Below, piece after piece: positions 5,458-6,396 of a stretch of 6,396 nt of DNA. Source of the stretch: Gammaproteobacteria bacterium (GTDB taxonomy: Bacteria > Pseudomonadota > Gammaproteobacteria > DSM-16500); assembly GCA_021323555.1 (NCBI GenBank), contig JAJONP010000118.1, positions 1-6,396 of the forward strand, read 5' to 3'. The notes under the pieces are model-generated. The model saw only the letters and a list, made by a program, of their open reading frames with translations, was not told where the DNA came from and did not search any database. The translations under genes were made by a program, and so were the position numbers. Positions within the stretch are counted from its first letter, which is position 1, and each line of letters opens with the position of its first letter.

Positions 5458-6396
5458 TTACCTTAATGCCACCTTCCGTTGCAACCGCTCTTTCAGCTTA
5501 GTAATACGCGCCTTCGTTTTATCATTGGCAACTGCTTTTTGTAATGCTTTTTCTTCTACCACCAATACTACCATTTTTTTGCCGCGCGTAATGCCCGTAT
5601 ATAATAAATTACGTACCAATAAATTATAATGTTGCATCGCTAATGGAATGACCACGATAGGAAATTCACAGCCCTGGCTTTTATGGATACTAATTGCATA
5701 GGCTAAGTGGATTGCATCTAATTCGGCTACATCGTATTGCACACTGCGACCATCAAAGAGTATTTGTACCGTTTGCGCTTCCGTGTCAATGTTTTCTATC
5801 CAACCTATATCGCCATTAAAAACAGCTTTGTCGTAATCATTGACACTTTGGATCACTTTATCGCCCACAGCATATACCGTACCTAAACGATTTATCTTTA
5901 TGCGCGCATCACCATTCAAACGGTTTTGTAATTCATTATTTAAAAGTACCGTACCCAGGTTACCGCGGTTCATAGGCGATAGTACCTGTATATCTTGAAT
6001 AGCGGAACAGTGATGGTAGCGGGGCAAACGCTCTACGACTAAACTTATCACCGTTTCAAAAATAGCTTCCGGACTCTTCTCCACCATCACGTAGAAATCA
6101 GCTTCTTTTAAACCATGTGCCAACGGTAATAACCCTTGGTTGATGCGATGCGCATTTAAAATAATCTGTGACTGCGCCACTTGGCGAAAAATCTCCGTTA
6201 AATGCACAGTGGGGATCGTTTCGGAGGCAATCAAATCGGACAGTACAGCCCCCGGCCCTACCGAAGGCAGTTGATCGCTATCACCTACCCAAATCACCGC
6301 CGCTGCCGTAGGAATGGCTTTTAGCAATTGATACATTAACACAATGTCGATCATCGAGCTTTCATCAATGATAAACACATCGGCTGTGAGCGGTTC
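5458..6396 (-). CDS. recD2: RecD-like SF1B DNA helicase (RecD2 type), C-terminal part
   Basis: The visible 312 residues are the C-terminal part of a protein usually about 720-740 residues long; the 5' end, including Walker A, lies beyond the right edge. The frame is open to the edge ([12 protein letters not shown] at the boundary). Motifs in order: motif [13 protein letters not shown] (7-17), motif [19 protein letters not shown] (37-52), EIFRQ (68-72) and [14 protein letters not shown] (138-145), GDKVIQ and [13 protein letters not shown] (178-198), then the UvrD-like C-terminal motifs [15 protein letters not shown] (232-246) and [11 protein letters not shown] (265-275). These fit RecD2, an ATP-driven 5'-3' DNA helicase acting in repair. 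RecD of RecBCD is the main alternative; [14 protein letters not shown] and the [20 protein letters not shown] region look more like RecD2. Motif II has DESS where DEAS is common, a mild change. The C-terminus is intact, ending in a basic helix. Confidence 0.92.
   Translation of the reverse strand, partial: EPLTADVFIIDESSMIDIVLMYQLLKAIPTAAAVIWVGDSDQLPSVGPGAVLSDLIASETIPTVHLTEIFRQVAQSQIILNAHRINQGLLPLAHGLKEADFYVMVEKSPEAIFETVISLVVERLPRYHHCSAIQDIQVLSPMNRGNLGTVLLNNELQNRLNGDARIKINRLGTVYAVGDKVIQSVNDYDKAVFNGDIGWIENIDTEAQTVQILFDGRSVQYDVAELDAIHLAYAISIHKSQGCEFPIVVIPLAMQHYNLLVRNLLYTGITRGKKMVVLVVEEKALQKAVANDKTKARITKLKERLQRKVALR

Noticed and set aside
5438..5629. 63-residue plus-strand open frame
   Set aside because: It is antisense to the conserved C-terminal helicase motifs of recD2, so it is a shadow.

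Overview
The window looks like an AT-rich genome of a gammaproteobacterium, probably a host-associated or intracellular member of the Legionellales. This is an inference. It rests on the low GC, the mix of intact and decaying genes, a remnant resembling the cyanide-insensitive (CioB-like) type of CydB, and a large protein combining Sel1/TPR-like, octotricopeptide-like and RAP-like segments, an architecture better known from organelle-targeted eukaryotic proteins. No rRNA, tRNA, CRISPR array or transposase gene was seen.

Layout. Positions 1-341 (minus strand) hold a TPR-repeat gene that is frameshifted near position 135 and runs off the left edge. A divergent promoter region (342-593) separates it from the dominant gene, 594-4073 (plus). 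That gene encodes 1159 residues: N-terminal Sel1/TPR-like repeats, a basic charged linker, octotricopeptide-like helical repeats, a RAP/DUF559-like endonuclease-fold domain, and a C-terminal half with four copies of an unrecognised domain of about 85 residues joined by Ser/Pro/Gln-rich linkers. Positions 4074-4355 carry no convincing gene. A 3' fragment of cydB follows at 4356-4517, then a convergent hypothetical gene of 140 residues (4549-4971, minus). A palindrome-rich intergenic stretch of about 490 bases comes next, and the 3' part of a recD2-type helicase gene (5458-6396, minus) runs off the right edge.

Relations. The genes do not form an obvious operon: strands alternate and spacers are long. 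recD2 (DNA repair/helicase) and cydB (respiration) are housekeeping functions. The region between recD2 and the TPR gene looks like an accessory patch with a gene remnant, a frameshifted gene, repeat-like palindromes and one large modular gene visibly more AT-rich than recD2. The large protein is the main candidate for undescribed biology: a possible RNA-binding or nuclease-fold protein with a new tandem repeat domain, conceivably acting in a host cell, though nothing in the sequence proves secretion.
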